From positions 124,001-188,000 of the forward strand of contig SKCR01037592.1 of assembly GCA_019454045.1 (NCBI GenBank): a DNA stretch of 64,000 bases, given 5' to 3'. The first letter of the stretch is position 1. Each line of letters begins with the position of its first letter. Below, piece by piece: positions 1 to 11,927 of the stretch. Below the pieces are notes generated by a model, which saw only the letters and a list, made by a program, of their open reading frames with translations, searched no databases and was not told where the DNA came from. Both the position numbers and the translations under genes were made by a program. The stretch is from Zanthoxylum bungeanum (Eukaryota; Streptophyta; Magnoliopsida; Sapindales; Rutaceae).

Positions 1-1542
1 CTCAATGCCTAACATTAGACAACAAATTCTTCCAAGAAAATACATAACTAGAATTATAGTCTCAAAACATAACAAGACACTCTACTGTTGGCACAACATT
101 TCTCTACTGGCAGGAAATGATGACGAAATAGCAGATGGAAAGGATAATCTACTAAACTGCTGAACCTGAAATGTTAAGGAAAAGGGTAAGCTCACGCTTA
201 GTGCAATGGATCACAGCTTAGTGCCGTGGATAAACAAGTAACAAGGTGGATCAAATAAGTATTTCATATTATAAATAAGTACATAAAGCTGTAAATCAAT
301 AAATTCAACATTTACTTGAAATCATAAATCTCATTTCTCATAAAACTCATACTGCTCAAGAATACTCTGTAAAATAAATCTTTTCATTCATCTATATGCA
401 CACTCGTGACAATACGGCAAAGCTGGCAACATGGGGCATCCCCACGGCAATAACTGGCATCCGGAGCAAAAAACTGGCAACATGAGACCTCATCTCACGG
501 CAAATAAACTGGCACATATATGTACACGGGGTGCATCCTAACATAAAAATCATTTTCCAAAATCCATGCTCATATATATCAAATCATGCAAGTTCTCATA
601 TATCACAAACACATGATTTCAACATAATCAATATTCGATCCATACCTTATAGCAAAAATATAAACTTTCTAAAAACAAAATCATTTAATGCATTACCTTA
701 AAAATTCATTTAAGAAAAAACATAATTACTATATACTTTTGAAAACATCAATGTTACAGGCTTATCCACGCACCTGGTGAGCTGACTACAGATAAAGGAA
801 CTAGGCAGCAGGACCGTCTCTGCTTACGGTATCACGATCACCTAAAAGACAAAAGAATTTACTATAAGGAACATAATCCTAACTAGAATAGACGAAGAAT
901 ATGCAAGAAACGTGGTTCGGTCGCTCTCGCAAACTTAACGAAAATTAAACGGAAATTAAGATCGAGGGTCCGTTACTACTCGGAATGGTCTGAAAATTAC
1001 GGAGGAGACTCGGGAAGTCGTTCGGTGGCAGAATTCTGTCTGGCGCGTGGGGTCCACGCGCCTCCCCTTTTGTCTGCGCGTGGGCCTCACGCGCCGCCAC
1101 GTGAGGCGCACGTGAGCGCCACGCTCCGGCCAGAATCTGGATTTTCCGGTGGCCGCAAGTTCGTCTCCCCCTCCCGGTTCTATTGCCATAGACGGATCGT
1201 CGATCGGAGTTCCGGATCAACGGGAAATCGAGAAAAACCATAAAAAGTTTCTTACCGAGATTTCTACGAAAATTGGGAGTTTCCCAAGATGAAATCACCA
1301 CCAAAATAATCCTCTCGACGATATCTACGCTTTTCCTTAAAGACTCGGTTGGGTTTGAACTTCGAATCGGGACCAAAACCTCTCTTTTTCTCTTTTTCCT
1401 CTTTCTTTTCTCTCTCACGTCCGCTTCTTTCTTCTCTGACACTTCTTATCTTTCTTTCTTTTTAATATATGCTGAATGATGACTAAAGAGTTGTGTAAGT
1501 ATAAAATATACTTATATGGCAAAAATAAATTGGGGTGTTACA
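1..1542 (-). repeat. Partial Ty3/gypsy-type LTR, reverse orientation
   Basis: Read on the minus strand, an LTR-like sequence begins at 1542 with TGTAACACCCC, the usual start of many plant gypsy LTRs, and runs off the left edge. The right border is sharp: the + strand reads ..GGGGTGTTACA and then unrelated sequence. Inside are a pyrimidine-rich tract (about 1378-1462), a GC-rich block with short palindromes (1025-1140), and a segment near 745-780 that resembles, in reverse complement, part of the second LTR at 1774-4351. Open frames here, including a 165-residue minus-strand one, have low-complexity composition and look fortuitous. Class assignment comes from LTR end sequence and style, not from a coding domain. 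Confidence 0.6.
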
Positions 1543-1773
1543 ATCACAATGTCATGTGGTGTAATGATAGCACATTGGAGAACGTCAAGAAGTGGTAGGA
1601 TGAGACAAATGTTACGAGTATATAGTCAGTTGAAAGTGGATGCTTTGGAAATAGCTGTGAACCCGGTGACTAGTGGTAAGGTATTCAATATCATGAATTT
1701 CAAACCTATGCAGATCCCAGGCTTCGATTTTAAAGAGGATTCGAGGATGAATCCTATTTAAGGAGGGGAGAAT
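1543..1773 (+). pseudogene. Possible tail of gypsy internal region with polypurine tract
   Basis: This short stretch lies between the inserted reverse LTR and the start of the next LTR. It ends in AAGGAGGGGAGAAT, a good polypurine tract directly before TGTAACA at 1774. An open frame covers most of it and stops at 1759-1761, just before the tract, as expected for the last codons of a polyprotein. The peptide (ending GFDFKEDSRMNPI) has no domain that I recognise, so only the position and the tract support the call. The left part of this element is interrupted by the LTR ending at 1542. Confidence 0.4.
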
Positions 1774-4351
1774 TGTAACATCGGTAATTCGACGATTTGT
1801 ACGTTACCAAATACCGATGAGTACTACGTTATCAGAGTCATGATACATGATAAAAATCATGTTTAGGCATGTATGAGCTCATGGAAGAATTTTTTGAACA
1901 TTCGGTAAAATTCTCGCAGTTCCGATACGAAATTTATTCCAAGGAAAAATCCGGACAGCTCTTAGTATTTGAGGCATAACGTTTTCATATGAACTCCGAT
2001 TTTTATAGATTTTATATCATCGGAAATTTAAGACCGAGACCTACAACTTTTTCTTTGAATATTTTTCTAAATTAGAACCTGAAGCAGGTCAAAAATCGAG
2101 TTTTCAGTAGCAGCTACAGTAAATTCGGGAATTTACTAGAAATGAGTGATGTGGCAAGTTCTAGACCATTCATTTATAAACAAAAATCTCTCCTAAACAC
2201 TATAAATAGCAGGGAATATTCATCATCTTCTCTTCCCCCTCAAGTCATGATTTTGACTCCAAAAAATAACCTCAAAATTTCTTCTTTCTCATGCCCAGCG
2301 GTGAAGGAAAAATTGATAAGTTCAAGCTCCCTTCATGCAAGTAAGCTCTCTATCATCTTCCCCTCTTCTAGTTTCAGTTTTGAACTTGAATTTTAGAAGC
2401 CCTAAATTCGCACCTTATGAACCCTAGGATTTGGAATTGCTTAATTAGCTTTGATTAAGTTGCTAGCATGCATGATTGTGCATTTCGTGATAATATAAGA
2501 ATGGAATTGTGTATTGCATGTAAAAAAGGGCCGGATGTGTCATTTTTTTTGAGAATGAGTTGTTGTTGCTTTGATGAAAATTGAAGATGAAGTGTGCTAG
2601 GAATGATATGTATTATGAGAAGAATTTGATTTAATGTTGAAACTTTTAAGACTCTAGTATGCATGCTTTAATCTAATAGTATATAAGAGGTTGGGAATTG
2701 AGGTTGGCTTGAATATAGGTATTGAAGATAAGAGGATTATTTATGTATTTTATATGCTGAAATCTGGTGGCAGTGGCCTAATTAAATTAAATTAAGAGAG
2801 TGATGAAATTAGTATGTTGGGCAGTAAGCTTTAACAAAGTTACATTCTGGACAGGTCATAAATAATAGGCTGTAACTTGAGATTTTGATGTCCAAATGAT
2901 GAACCGTAAAATTATGAGTAAAATATAGATATAATAGAATAACATATCCAAAATTTAGAATTTTTTGACTTAAGATTAGACCGGACCGAATTTGTGAAGT
3001 TGGGTAACTTGCTGCACATGTGCCAGTTTTTTAGTTGGACAGCCCCTGAACTTTAGCTTATAACTTGAGTTTCTGAAGTCAGAATCAAGATCCGTAAAAT
3101 TTTAGATAAATAAGATACATAAGGGAATAACATATCCAAAAATTGGAATTTTCGGACTTAGCATGAAGCCAAACCGAATTTTTGAAATTGGGTAACCTGC
3201 TGCGAATACACCCAGTTTGTTTTTCTGATCACCCCTGAAATTCAGCTTAGAACTTATGTTTATGAAATTGAAACTAAGATCCGTAAAAACCAACATAAAC
3301 TAGACACATGAAGGTTCTTTCTATTAAAATTTATGCCCTAGATTCCATCCCAATTAATTACAGTGAATTTTCGAAGTACATTGCATGATTCGTATTCTAA
3401 TTAAGTTATCAACTATAGATCATCGCAGGGACCTCACATTCTTCGAAGAAGGAAAGGAATACCAGCCAGATCCAAAATCTGTGAGTGGATGCTTTGTTTT
3501 ATATTTTCTTGACTTATGTTTTAAATTTTTTTTTCAAGTTTTGGGATTTTAAATTGACGAAGAATATGTATGATGTTTTTATACTTCAGTCTCGGCGCTT
3601 GTTTATTGCTTTTATGATTTCTGAGCTATCTATATGTTTCCGCTGAGATGATCGATCATTATTATGTTTCCGCCCCGACGCTCGTTGCATGTTTTTATGT
3701 TTTTACGACTCATCTTATGTTTCCGCTGGGGTGATCGTTAGGGTCTCATCCATCTGAAATGGTATGACCCGCTACCTTGTCGACAAGGGATCGTTCGTTC
3801 CTCACTCAGTCTATGCGCGCGACTTGGGCGTTGAGCACTTGATATGTTTTTGATGATGCATGCATGAAAAACGATTTACATATATGTTTTGGATTTTTTT
3901 CCTATGGTTTTGTTATTTTTAGTATCCACTCACCAGGTCGTTTAAACGATCTAACCCCCCACCACTCCCAGATTCTTTGTTTTGCAGGCTTACCCGAAGG
4001 GCGAGTTCATGGGGATGGATATTGATGACAGTCACTAGAGTATTCGATCCACCAGGTCAAGTCAGAAATAGAGTTCATTTCAGTCAGAGTCAGAAAATAT
4101 CGTGTATCATATATGTTATATAGTGAATAGTATATATGTAATGCATCATAAGTGTTCAATGTCAAAGTTATAATGTGTAGTAAATTGAGTATTTAGTATG
4201 AGGAGTGTTATGCGTGATGGCGAGTTGGGCATTGGTCTTGTGCATGAGTTTATATATGAAATGAGATTTTCAGTTGTCAATTAGTCAGAGGCTTTGGGGA
4301 ATAGGACGGCCTATTCCATGCCGGTAACATCTTCGGATTAGGGGTGTTACA
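1774..4351 (+). repeat. Ty3/gypsy-type 3' LTR
   Basis: The segment starts TGTAACATCGG and ends GGGGTGTTACA, giving a matched inverted terminal TGTAACA/TGTTACA. A polypurine tract lies immediately to its left, so this is the 3' LTR of a + strand element. At 2578 bp it is long but within range for plant gypsy LTRs. It contains two diverged internal copies of a roughly 200-bp segment (around 2860-3060 and 3050-3260), each with a CCCCTGAA motif followed by a run about a Gly/Asn-like AT-rich motif. There is no convincing coding sequence; an 84-residue open frame at 2142-2396 lies wholly inside the LTR. The matching 5' LTR is not in the window. Confidence 0.6.
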
Positions 4352-5297
4352 ATTTTATTCGGGATATCTTCCATGAATTTCCTAAAAAATTATTTTTCAT
4401 CATTTTGTTTTATCTTATCTTCCTTGAATTGATCATCCTGAATCTTTTCTCTTTATTAATTCTTTTAGCGAGAGATCAAAATATTTATTCCCTGTCTCGT
4501 TGTGGTTTTTGTCTTCTCCATCCATCTCATTTCAACATCTACTATCTTTTAGCATAAATTCTCACAGACGATGTCAATTGTTGACTGAACAAGGTATGCT
4601 TATGTCCACTGGAAGAACATAGATCTTCTTTATTACTCAATCAATGAGAAGTCTTAGTACTTGAATTTTTCTTTCCAACGAAACCGATTAAGTTTGTGAC
4701 TAAACGAGATAAGTTTAGGATTTCACACAACTCTTTTATTTTTCTTTTATTTTTTATAAGAAAATTTGAATAAATATTTGGCTCTTGGTTTGATTAATAG
4801 ATTCCAAGCAAGAATCAAACCAAGTAGTTCTATTCTTAAATACGATTCGGTTTAATTCAGTTTATTATTTTTTGCTCACCCTTAATTGTAATTATCGAAC
4901 TTCAATTTTGTTTGAGATATCACATAAAAATAGTTTTAACTAACCCCAATATTAATAAAATTGTCCTATTACTGTGATATTTGGAAATGAATTTGAGATT
5001 TTATTCAATTTTAATTAAAGTGAAAAGGAAAGAAACTAAGCTGAGAGATAGTTAGCACATTTTAGTTTCTATATCGGAAATTAATAATCTAAATGCTAAT
5101 ATATAGCAAATATTCCAATAATTCAATTTCTCCAAAAACTTTCCATAATTTTCATGACATTTTCAAAAATATGAAAAAGGAAAATAGCCGTTCTTTGCTT
5201 ACCAACATTAGAAATATAAGTAATGACATAAAAAACCATTGAGAGATTTTTTGAATCATTTGAAAGATTTGGAGAGAAGATACTAAAGAATCTAAAA
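4352..5297. other. AT-rich intergenic region upstream of the LBD gene
   Basis: I see no gene here. The stretch runs from the gypsy LTR to the LBD start codon and should hold the LBD promoter and 5' leader. A TATATA-type motif lies about 200 bp upstream of the ATG (near 5096-5104). The 71-residue minus-strand open frame at 5123-5338 overlaps the LBD start and shows no recognisable features. Confidence 0.5.
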
Positions 5298-6516
5298 ATG
5301 TCGTCGAATAATTCAAGTGGTAGATGTGCAGCTTGCAAATATTTGAGAAGAAAATGCCCTAAAGATTGTGTGCTGGCACCTTATTTTCCCTCAACTGATC
5401 CTCAGAGATTTTCTGAGGTTCATAAAATCTATGGTGCCAGCAACGTTACTAAAGTGCTCCAGGTAATTTTTTAAGATCACATTCCTTACTAGAATATATA
5501 TTTTATATATATACTGTTTATTAGATTTTTCTTTATTTGCTTTTTTAAATCTTTTTTTTTTTTTGATATAATTAGTTGAAGATATGATTGTTGTTTCTGA
5601 TTCTCTTTTCCATTTGATACTTCTCTTTGTAGTAAATTCTAAGATAGAATTTTGTCAAGATGATGAAAGTGATCATACCAAGTTAATTTTTTCTTAAAAA
5701 TGTAACAATGAACAAATCATTTTCCAAACCTTATTCATACCGAAAATCTTATATATGCATTTTGTACGATCATTTTATACACGTCATTCATTTGTTCGTC
5801 TATAAAATTCCTGTCACATAAACATTTATTTAAAGTGAATTAATGATAGAGTGTAGTAGACACTTGACAGAGAGAATTCAAATCACATGGCCGCATATAG
5901 TTTTGTTAGATAGGCATATACCGATCGTTTTACCTAAAATTTCATTCTTCAATGAGTATTGCTAGTCATCAGTAAACTTCTGAATGCCGGTAAAATAAGG
6001 TTTTTAAATTCCTTCTCTTTCTTAATTATTATAGATTACTATACTACTTTTGTTTTGTTTTTCCTAATCAAATTATGTTGTAATTTAATTTTTATGTATA
6101 CAATAATTAACTGGTTATGTTGATATATAAAATTACATGTTATTTATTGCTACTTACTTGAACTTAATTCAAATTTTAATTTTATAAATAAACAGCAACT
6201 TCCTGTGCATTTAAGAGGGAAGGCAGCAGATAGCATGGCTATTGAAGCAAACTTACGTTTTGAATACCCAGTGCATGGATGTGTGGGATTAATACATCAA
6301 CTGCAACAACAAATAATTGAGACTCAATCTGAGATGTTGAAGATCAATTGCCAAATTGCATTTTACAATGCACAAGAACTGCAGCAACAGCAACAATGGC
6401 GGCAGCAGCAGCAGCAAGTGTTTCATGCTGCTGAGCCTTCATGGCAGCTTGATTCAAGTGATCCGAAAAAGCTTACCAACAACTACACTTTTAGTGACTT
6501 TGGCTTTGGGTTATGA
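5298..6516 (+). CDS. LOB-domain (LBD) transcription factor, two exons
   Basis: Plant-specific nuclear DNA-binding protein of the LATERAL ORGAN BOUNDARIES family. Exon 1 is 5298-5462 and exon 2 is 6196-6516, joined in phase 0 across a 733-bp GT..AG intron, giving 161 residues. Residues 10-24 carry the class I zinc-finger-like block (CAAC, CP, C; spacing CX2CX6CX3C). Residues 38-55 are the GAS block with G46-A47-S48. Residues 81-102 (PVHGCVGLI onward) correspond to the coiled-coil block, though the leucine heptads are imperfect. The C-terminus has two glutamine runs (118-122, 125-129) and a short Asn/Phe-rich tail. The intron sits right after the GAS-block LQ, the usual place in LBD genes. The residues most resemble the LBD22/23/24 group, a memory-based placement. 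There is no frame damage, so it may be functional. An AATAAA-like signal lies near 6631. Confidence 0.92.
5463..6195 (+). other. Intron of the LBD gene
   Basis: The intron starts GTAATT and ends AACAG, and is strongly T-rich, as plant introns are. Splicing here joins the GAS block to the coiled-coil block of the LOB domain in frame. The intron shows no embedded gene. Confidence 0.85.
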
Positions 6517-7349
6517 TAAAAGAGAAAAAAATTATTGAATCTAAACTTGGCGATTTGCAAATGATGTAACATTACAAGTCAATTGCAAAATGATTTTTTA
6601 TTAATATTTATTTCTGATGATTATTATAAAAATAAAATTATTTTTCCTCGTATAGTTTGATATAGTTTCTTAAATTGTAAAGACAGTAATGATGTCTGAG
6701 ATTGACAGCCGAAATAAAGAAATGGTATCTTAAAGTTTCAGTTTGACATTTTTTTCTTAAATTGCATCCGGGGGTGGTTTCTAGCCGAGAGTCCACACAA
6801 GCAGTCAGTCGAGACCTTATCGTAAATTTAAGAAAAGTTAATATTCATTACAATAAATAAATCATAAATATATATATTTTTTTATCGATAAGAGTTATAT
6901 ATTTTAAAAATCCGTCTAGAATTTGAAAATTCACAGCAGCCCGAGATTTTATCAACAGTCAATTTTGCTTCTATTTCACGATAAATATAAATGTACAAGT
7001 ACAAATTTAACATAAGGACATGCAATATTTTCACAAAATTACACCAGTAGAAATTCATAAAATTAATCGATCTTTACTTCCAGCCAGGTCCAACTTATAG
7101 CTTTTAAACCAAGGTGATTTCATCCCACAATTATTTTTTATTTTTTATTTTTTTTTTGAAATTTTTGGAAACTTCACCGCCAAACAACTCATTCCGGGCT
7201 TAAACGGAGCAGGTACTAAACCTCCGACTTTCCAAGACTCTTACAACCGTCAATAATGGTAAAAAATAACCGTCAACAATGGTAAATATGAATTTCAATT
7301 TTTTTTTTCACAAAATTAGTAAATATATTATAAATTTTTCATCAAACTA
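6517..7349. other. AT-rich intergenic region, 3' of LBD
   Basis: No gene is visible. It includes the LBD 3' untranslated region with AATAAA-like motifs near 6630. A small imperfect tandem repeat built on AACCGTCAAYAATGGTAAA lies at about 7244-7287. The rest is AT-rich single-copy-looking sequence. Confidence 0.5.
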
Positions 7350-7880
7350 ATGTGGATACCCCGACCTGAGCCAAGCCACAATCCCCTTGACTTCACACAT
7401 CTAGAAATGGATCGGGCTTCCTCAATCACCGAGGCCGACCTGAATAATTTGAGGGAAAGATTCGCCATCCCCGATGAAATCCAACTAGCCATCTCAAGGT
7501 TTTTTGAGTACGCGAGCCGGCCTGAGGAGGATGGTGTGGCATTATGTACGGCCTTCTTCGACATAGTACTATGGCTGCCTATTCAAGGCTATTTCACGAA
7601 GATGCTATCCTCCATGCATATAGTTCCGTGCCAGTTGAATCTGAACAGTTGAAGGATCTTTACTGGTCTATACGTAATCTGAAACCGAGTCGGGGTAGGG
7701 GAGCCAACTTTCGATGAATTAAGGAGGTTATATTGGATGAACGTCAACCCAAGAGAATACAAGTGTTGGTTCTACCTCTCTGTTCATGCCGGTATCTCCC
7801 ACCTTGTCACCAATCTCTCCCGGCCACCAATAAAAATTTCAAGGATAAATGGTTTTACGTCGTGGGCCCCTGGGCATGGT
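7350..7880 (+). pseudogene. Decayed Transposase_28-like (putative plant transposon) fragment
   Basis: The first open frame (7350-7652) contains a segment around residues 58-100 (VALCTAFFDIVLWLPIQGYF, then VPCQLNLNS) resembling the conserved core of the plant-specific family Pfam calls Transposase_28, found in gag-like proteins of some plant gypsy elements. After the stop, other frames up to about 7880 continue with family-like pieces: PTFDELRRLYW, CWFYLSVHAG and KDKWFYVVGPWAW. The order matches the family but several frameshifts separate the parts, so this is a relic. It ends shortly before the copia element at 7951. Family assignment is from memory of the motif pattern. Confidence 0.55.
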
Positions 7881-7950
7881 AAATAAAAATTTCAAGTTAG
7901 CTTAATATTAAGGTTTCGGTGTTAAAAGATACAATCTCGTTGGGCAAGGT

Positions 7951-8943
7951 TGTTGGAAAAATGCTCACAAGTAAGCATTTTATGGTACAATTTTAAGCAT
8001 GGTCCACTTCGTGTTAGTGGTTGTTTTTAAGTGATTCGGATACTCCTCCGTGAGTAGTTTGGAATGGTATATTTATATGCTTAAAATGATGCTTGGGTGA
8101 ATGAGAAATTATTGCTCAAAGTTCACCCATTGGTGTTGGGAAATAAAGAGAAGTTAGCTTGTCCCACTTGGGAAAGCTAATAAGGAAAAATTGTGTTTAT
8201 ATATGATTGCTCATATGTAGATGGGTAAGTGTTATAAGGATAGAGGCTATCTCTACGTGCGCGCGCAGGGGGGGTGCAAATCAAAATCCGATCAGGCTTG
8301 ACTGGTGTGCACCCGCACGTCCTGCGTACACGAATGCCGGACCAAATTGTGCAGGCCCGGCCCAGCCAATTTTTTCAAGCCTCTTTATTTTTTCCAAATA
8401 TTTTGAAGTTCCATAACACTTAAATTAATTCTATTAATTAATTTGGTGGTTACTTCAAATGAAAGGCCTCCCACTAATGTGATTTTAATTGGCATGTTTA
8501 ATTTATTTTAATAAGTGCAGTGTTTTTCGTTTTTTAAAAAGAAGATAGAATAAAAAAAAATTTGCTGTTTTTGTTGAGAGAGTTCAAACACACTTTGTGG
8601 TTCATGGTAAATGATTTTGGTGATGCCCATTCTCGTTGTTTTTCTGTTGCATCCTGGGAAACAAACGTTCTACTACACTATTGGGTAGGGGACGAATTTG
8701 TTTTAAGGAGATTGTTGCCGCATCAACAAGCCTCGGAAATTTCTCTGTCTGTCTATTGCCGTTGTTCCTGTCGCTGGTTCGTCACTGCCCAGACTGCTTC
8801 ACTCACTGCAGTTGTCCCGAAACTATTTTTACTTTTCTTTCTCTTGTTATATTATTGCCTCTGATTATTGTAGCAACCGTGTTGTATTTTACTGTTTGTT
8901 CGAAGTCCATTGTAAAAACACAGTAACCAAATAATCTGTAATA
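7951..8943 (+). repeat. 5' LTR of Copia-1
   Basis: Begins TGTTGGAAAAATGC and is shared with 13667-14659 up to the bases CTGTAATA, after which the copies diverge. The right end is therefore TA, not the usual CA. A TATA-like TTTATATATGA motif lies near 8194-8204 and probably marks the element promoter. Open frames inside it (near 8207, 8562 and 8636) recur in the other LTR and are not genes. Confidence 0.9.
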
Positions 8944-8971
8944 GTCTTAAAACAAAATTTGTTATGTGGAT

Positions 8972-10205
8972 ATGGAAAACAGTCCAAACACAGTTGATCC
9001 GAACATGGTAGTCTCTTCGGCTGGCCAAAATGTTCCAGCCTCTGGGCTTAATGTGGCAGCCTCTGTGGCTGGCCAAAGTGTTATGGCAGCCCCTATGGCT
9101 GGCCAAAGTGCTGTGGCAGCTTCTGTGGCTAGCCAAAGTGTTGCTGCATCTGTGGCTAGACAACCTGTTGGACATGTGAGCCATGTCAATCCTGCTGCGG
9201 AAAAACCTGAAAAATTCAGTGGTCATAATTTCAAACGGTGGCAACAGAAAATGTTTTTCTACTTGACCACGTTGAACGTTGCTAGGTTCCTAAAGGAAGA
9301 TGCTCATGTATCCAAAGAGGGTGAGAATGATATTCAAGTGATAAGTGCCATTGATGCTTGGAAACATTCTGAATTCCTATGTAGGAATTATGTGCTGAAT
9401 GAGCTGAGTGATTCTTGTACAGTGTGTACGCCGGAATGAAAACAACAAAAGGGCTTTGGGAATCTTTATATCGAAAATATAAAATTGAGGATGTCGGTAC
9501 TAAGAAATTTTTCGTAGGCCGTTTCTTAGATTTTAAGATGGTTGATTCCAAAACTGTGTTAAGTCAAGTACAAGAATTGCATATTATTCTAGCAGAAATT
9601 CATGCTGAGGGGATGGTTTTAAGTGAAACCTTCAAAGTAGCCTCGATAATTGAAAAACTACCACCTGATTGGAAAGATTTCAAGAATTATCTAAAGCATA
9701 AGCAAAAAGAAATGAACATTGAAGACTTTTTTCTTAAGCTTAGAATTGAGGAAGATAACCGAGTATCTGACAAGAGAGGGATAACTCATGAGGCCAAAGA
9801 AAATATTGTTGAACATGGCCATAAGAACAAGAACCCTAAGAACAAAGGGTAAAAGATGGGCCCTAAATGAGGAGTTTCCAAGAAATCCAAATTTCAAGGA
9901 AGATGCTTCAACTGTGACAAAATGGATCACAAGTCTTCTGAGTGCAGACTGCCGAAGAAGAAAAAGAATCAAGAGGCTAATGTAATAGAAAACATGACTC
10001 AAGATGTTTCAGACATTAACCTTTCAGCTGTGGTTTCTGAGGTGAATCTGGTTCTAACCCAAGAGAGTGGTGGATTGACACTGGTGCCACTCGACATGTG
10101 TGCTCGGACAAGAGCATGTTTTCTTCATTTGAGCCTACTGGTAATGGGGAAAATATATACATGGGAAATTCAGCAACATCTGAGATTGAAGGTCAAGGCA
10201 AGGTG
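8972..10205 (+). pseudogene. Copia-1 gag with zinc knuckle (broken)
   Basis: Gag would package the element RNA into virus-like particles. The likely start is ATG 8972; the in-frame GTG six bases earlier is less likely. Residues from about 12 to 65 are an Ala/Ser/Val/Gln-rich repetitive region. The UBN2-type gag core follows (EKPEKFSGHNFKRWQQKM onward). A two-base GT duplication near 9420 shifts the frame, and the core continues in another frame to a stop at 9850-9852. In a third frame an intact CCHC knuckle, CFNCDKMDHKSSEC, lies at 9904-9945. That frame stays open to 10206 but leaves the real protein frame at the protease. Confidence 0.85.
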
Positions 10206-11893
10206 ATTCTGAAGATGACCTCTGGGAAATAGTTTACTTTGAACAACGTTCTGTATGTACCAGAAATACATAAGAATCTTGTGTCTGGATCACTTCTGAA
10301 CAAGCACGGATTCCGGATGGTGTTCGAGTCTGATAAAGTAGTTTTGACTAAAAACGGGATGTATGTGGGAAAATGGTATGTAACTAATGGGCTATTTAAG
10401 CTCAATGTAATGGTTGTTAAACCCAAGAATATCAATAAAGCTAGTTCTTCTGCTTATATTATTGAGTACTCTAATCTATGGCATGCTAGATTAGGACATG
10501 TTAATTTTAATTCATTGCGAAAATTAATTAACATGAATCACATCCCAATTTTAAAATTGATAACAGACATAAGTGTGATACTTGTGTTGAGGCAAAACTA
10601 ACTAGATCATCTTTTCATAGTATTGAAAGAAACTCTGAACCATTTGATCTAATACATACCGATGTATGTGATTTTAATTCAATACAATCAAGAGGTGTTA
10701 ATAAATATTTTATTACCTTTATTGATGATTGCACAAGATTTTGCTATGTGTATTTGATGAAAAGCAAGCACGAAGCTATAGAGAAATTTGTTCTCTATAA
10801 GAATGAAGTTGAGAACCAACTGAATAAAAGAATTAAGGGGTTAAGAAGTGATCGTGGTGGTGAGTATGTTTTCCCTTTTGAATCACTTTGTGAGCAAAAT
10901 GGAATCATACATCAAACCACAGCTCCTTATTCACCTCAATCCAATGGGATTGCAGAACGGAAGAATCGTACCTTGAAAGAAATGATGAATGCTATGTTAA
11001 TCAGCTCTGGGTTACCTCAGAATATGTGGGGAGAAGCTATTTTATCAGCTAATTACCTTTTAAATAAGGTACCATGGAAAGAATCAGGGAAAACTCCTTA
11101 TGAAATGTGGAAAGGAAGAGTACCTTCCTATAAATTCCTACGAGTGTGGGGGTGTCTTGCCAAAGTAGTCATTCCTCCACCTAAGAAGGTGAAGCTAGGA
11201 CCAAAAACTATTGATTTTATCTTTATAGGATATGCACATAACAGTAATGCTTATCGATTTCTTGTGCATGAGTCTAATATACCAGATATTCATAAAAATA
11301 CGATAATGGAGTCGAGGAATGCATCATTTTTCGAATATGTTTTTCCTTGTAAAACTAATTCGAATTCAAATGTGCACAAATGGGCACATGAGATTATTAT
11401 TGAAGATAATCAGGACCAAGAACACATAAATGTTCCGGAGGTTCAACAAGATGTTGAACTTGAACCAAGACGTAGCAAAAGAGCTAGAACGGAAAAATCA
11501 TTTGGTCCAGATTTTCTGACATTTTTGCTAGAAAATGATCCTCAAAGCTATAACGAAGCTGTAAAGTCAGCTGATGGTGCTTTGTGGAAAGATGCCATCA
11601 ATAGTGAAATTGAATCCATCTTACAAAATCACACCTGGGAGTTAGTGGATCTTCCTCCAGGGTGTAAACTTTTAGGGTCCAGGTGGATTTTCAAAAAGAA
11701 AATGAAGGCAGATGGATCAATTGACAAGTACAAAACAAGACTTGTAATTAAAGGCTACAAACAACGTGAAGGTCTTGATTACTTTGACACTTACTCTCCT
11801 ATAACGAGGATAAATTCCATAAGGATAATAGTAGCGATTGCAGCTTTGCGCAATCTTGCGGTACATCAGATGGATGTGAAAACAGCCTTTCTA

Positions 11894-11927
<34 letters not shown>

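Noticed and set aside
945..1442. 165-residue minus-strand open frame
   Set aside because: Composed of pyrimidine-tract and GC-palindrome translations with Arg/Lys-rich low complexity inside a gypsy LTR.
8207..8926. Open frames of 69-100 residues before Copia-1 gag
   Set aside because: All fall inside the 5' LTR and recur in altered form in the 3' LTR (13923-14642); no family features.
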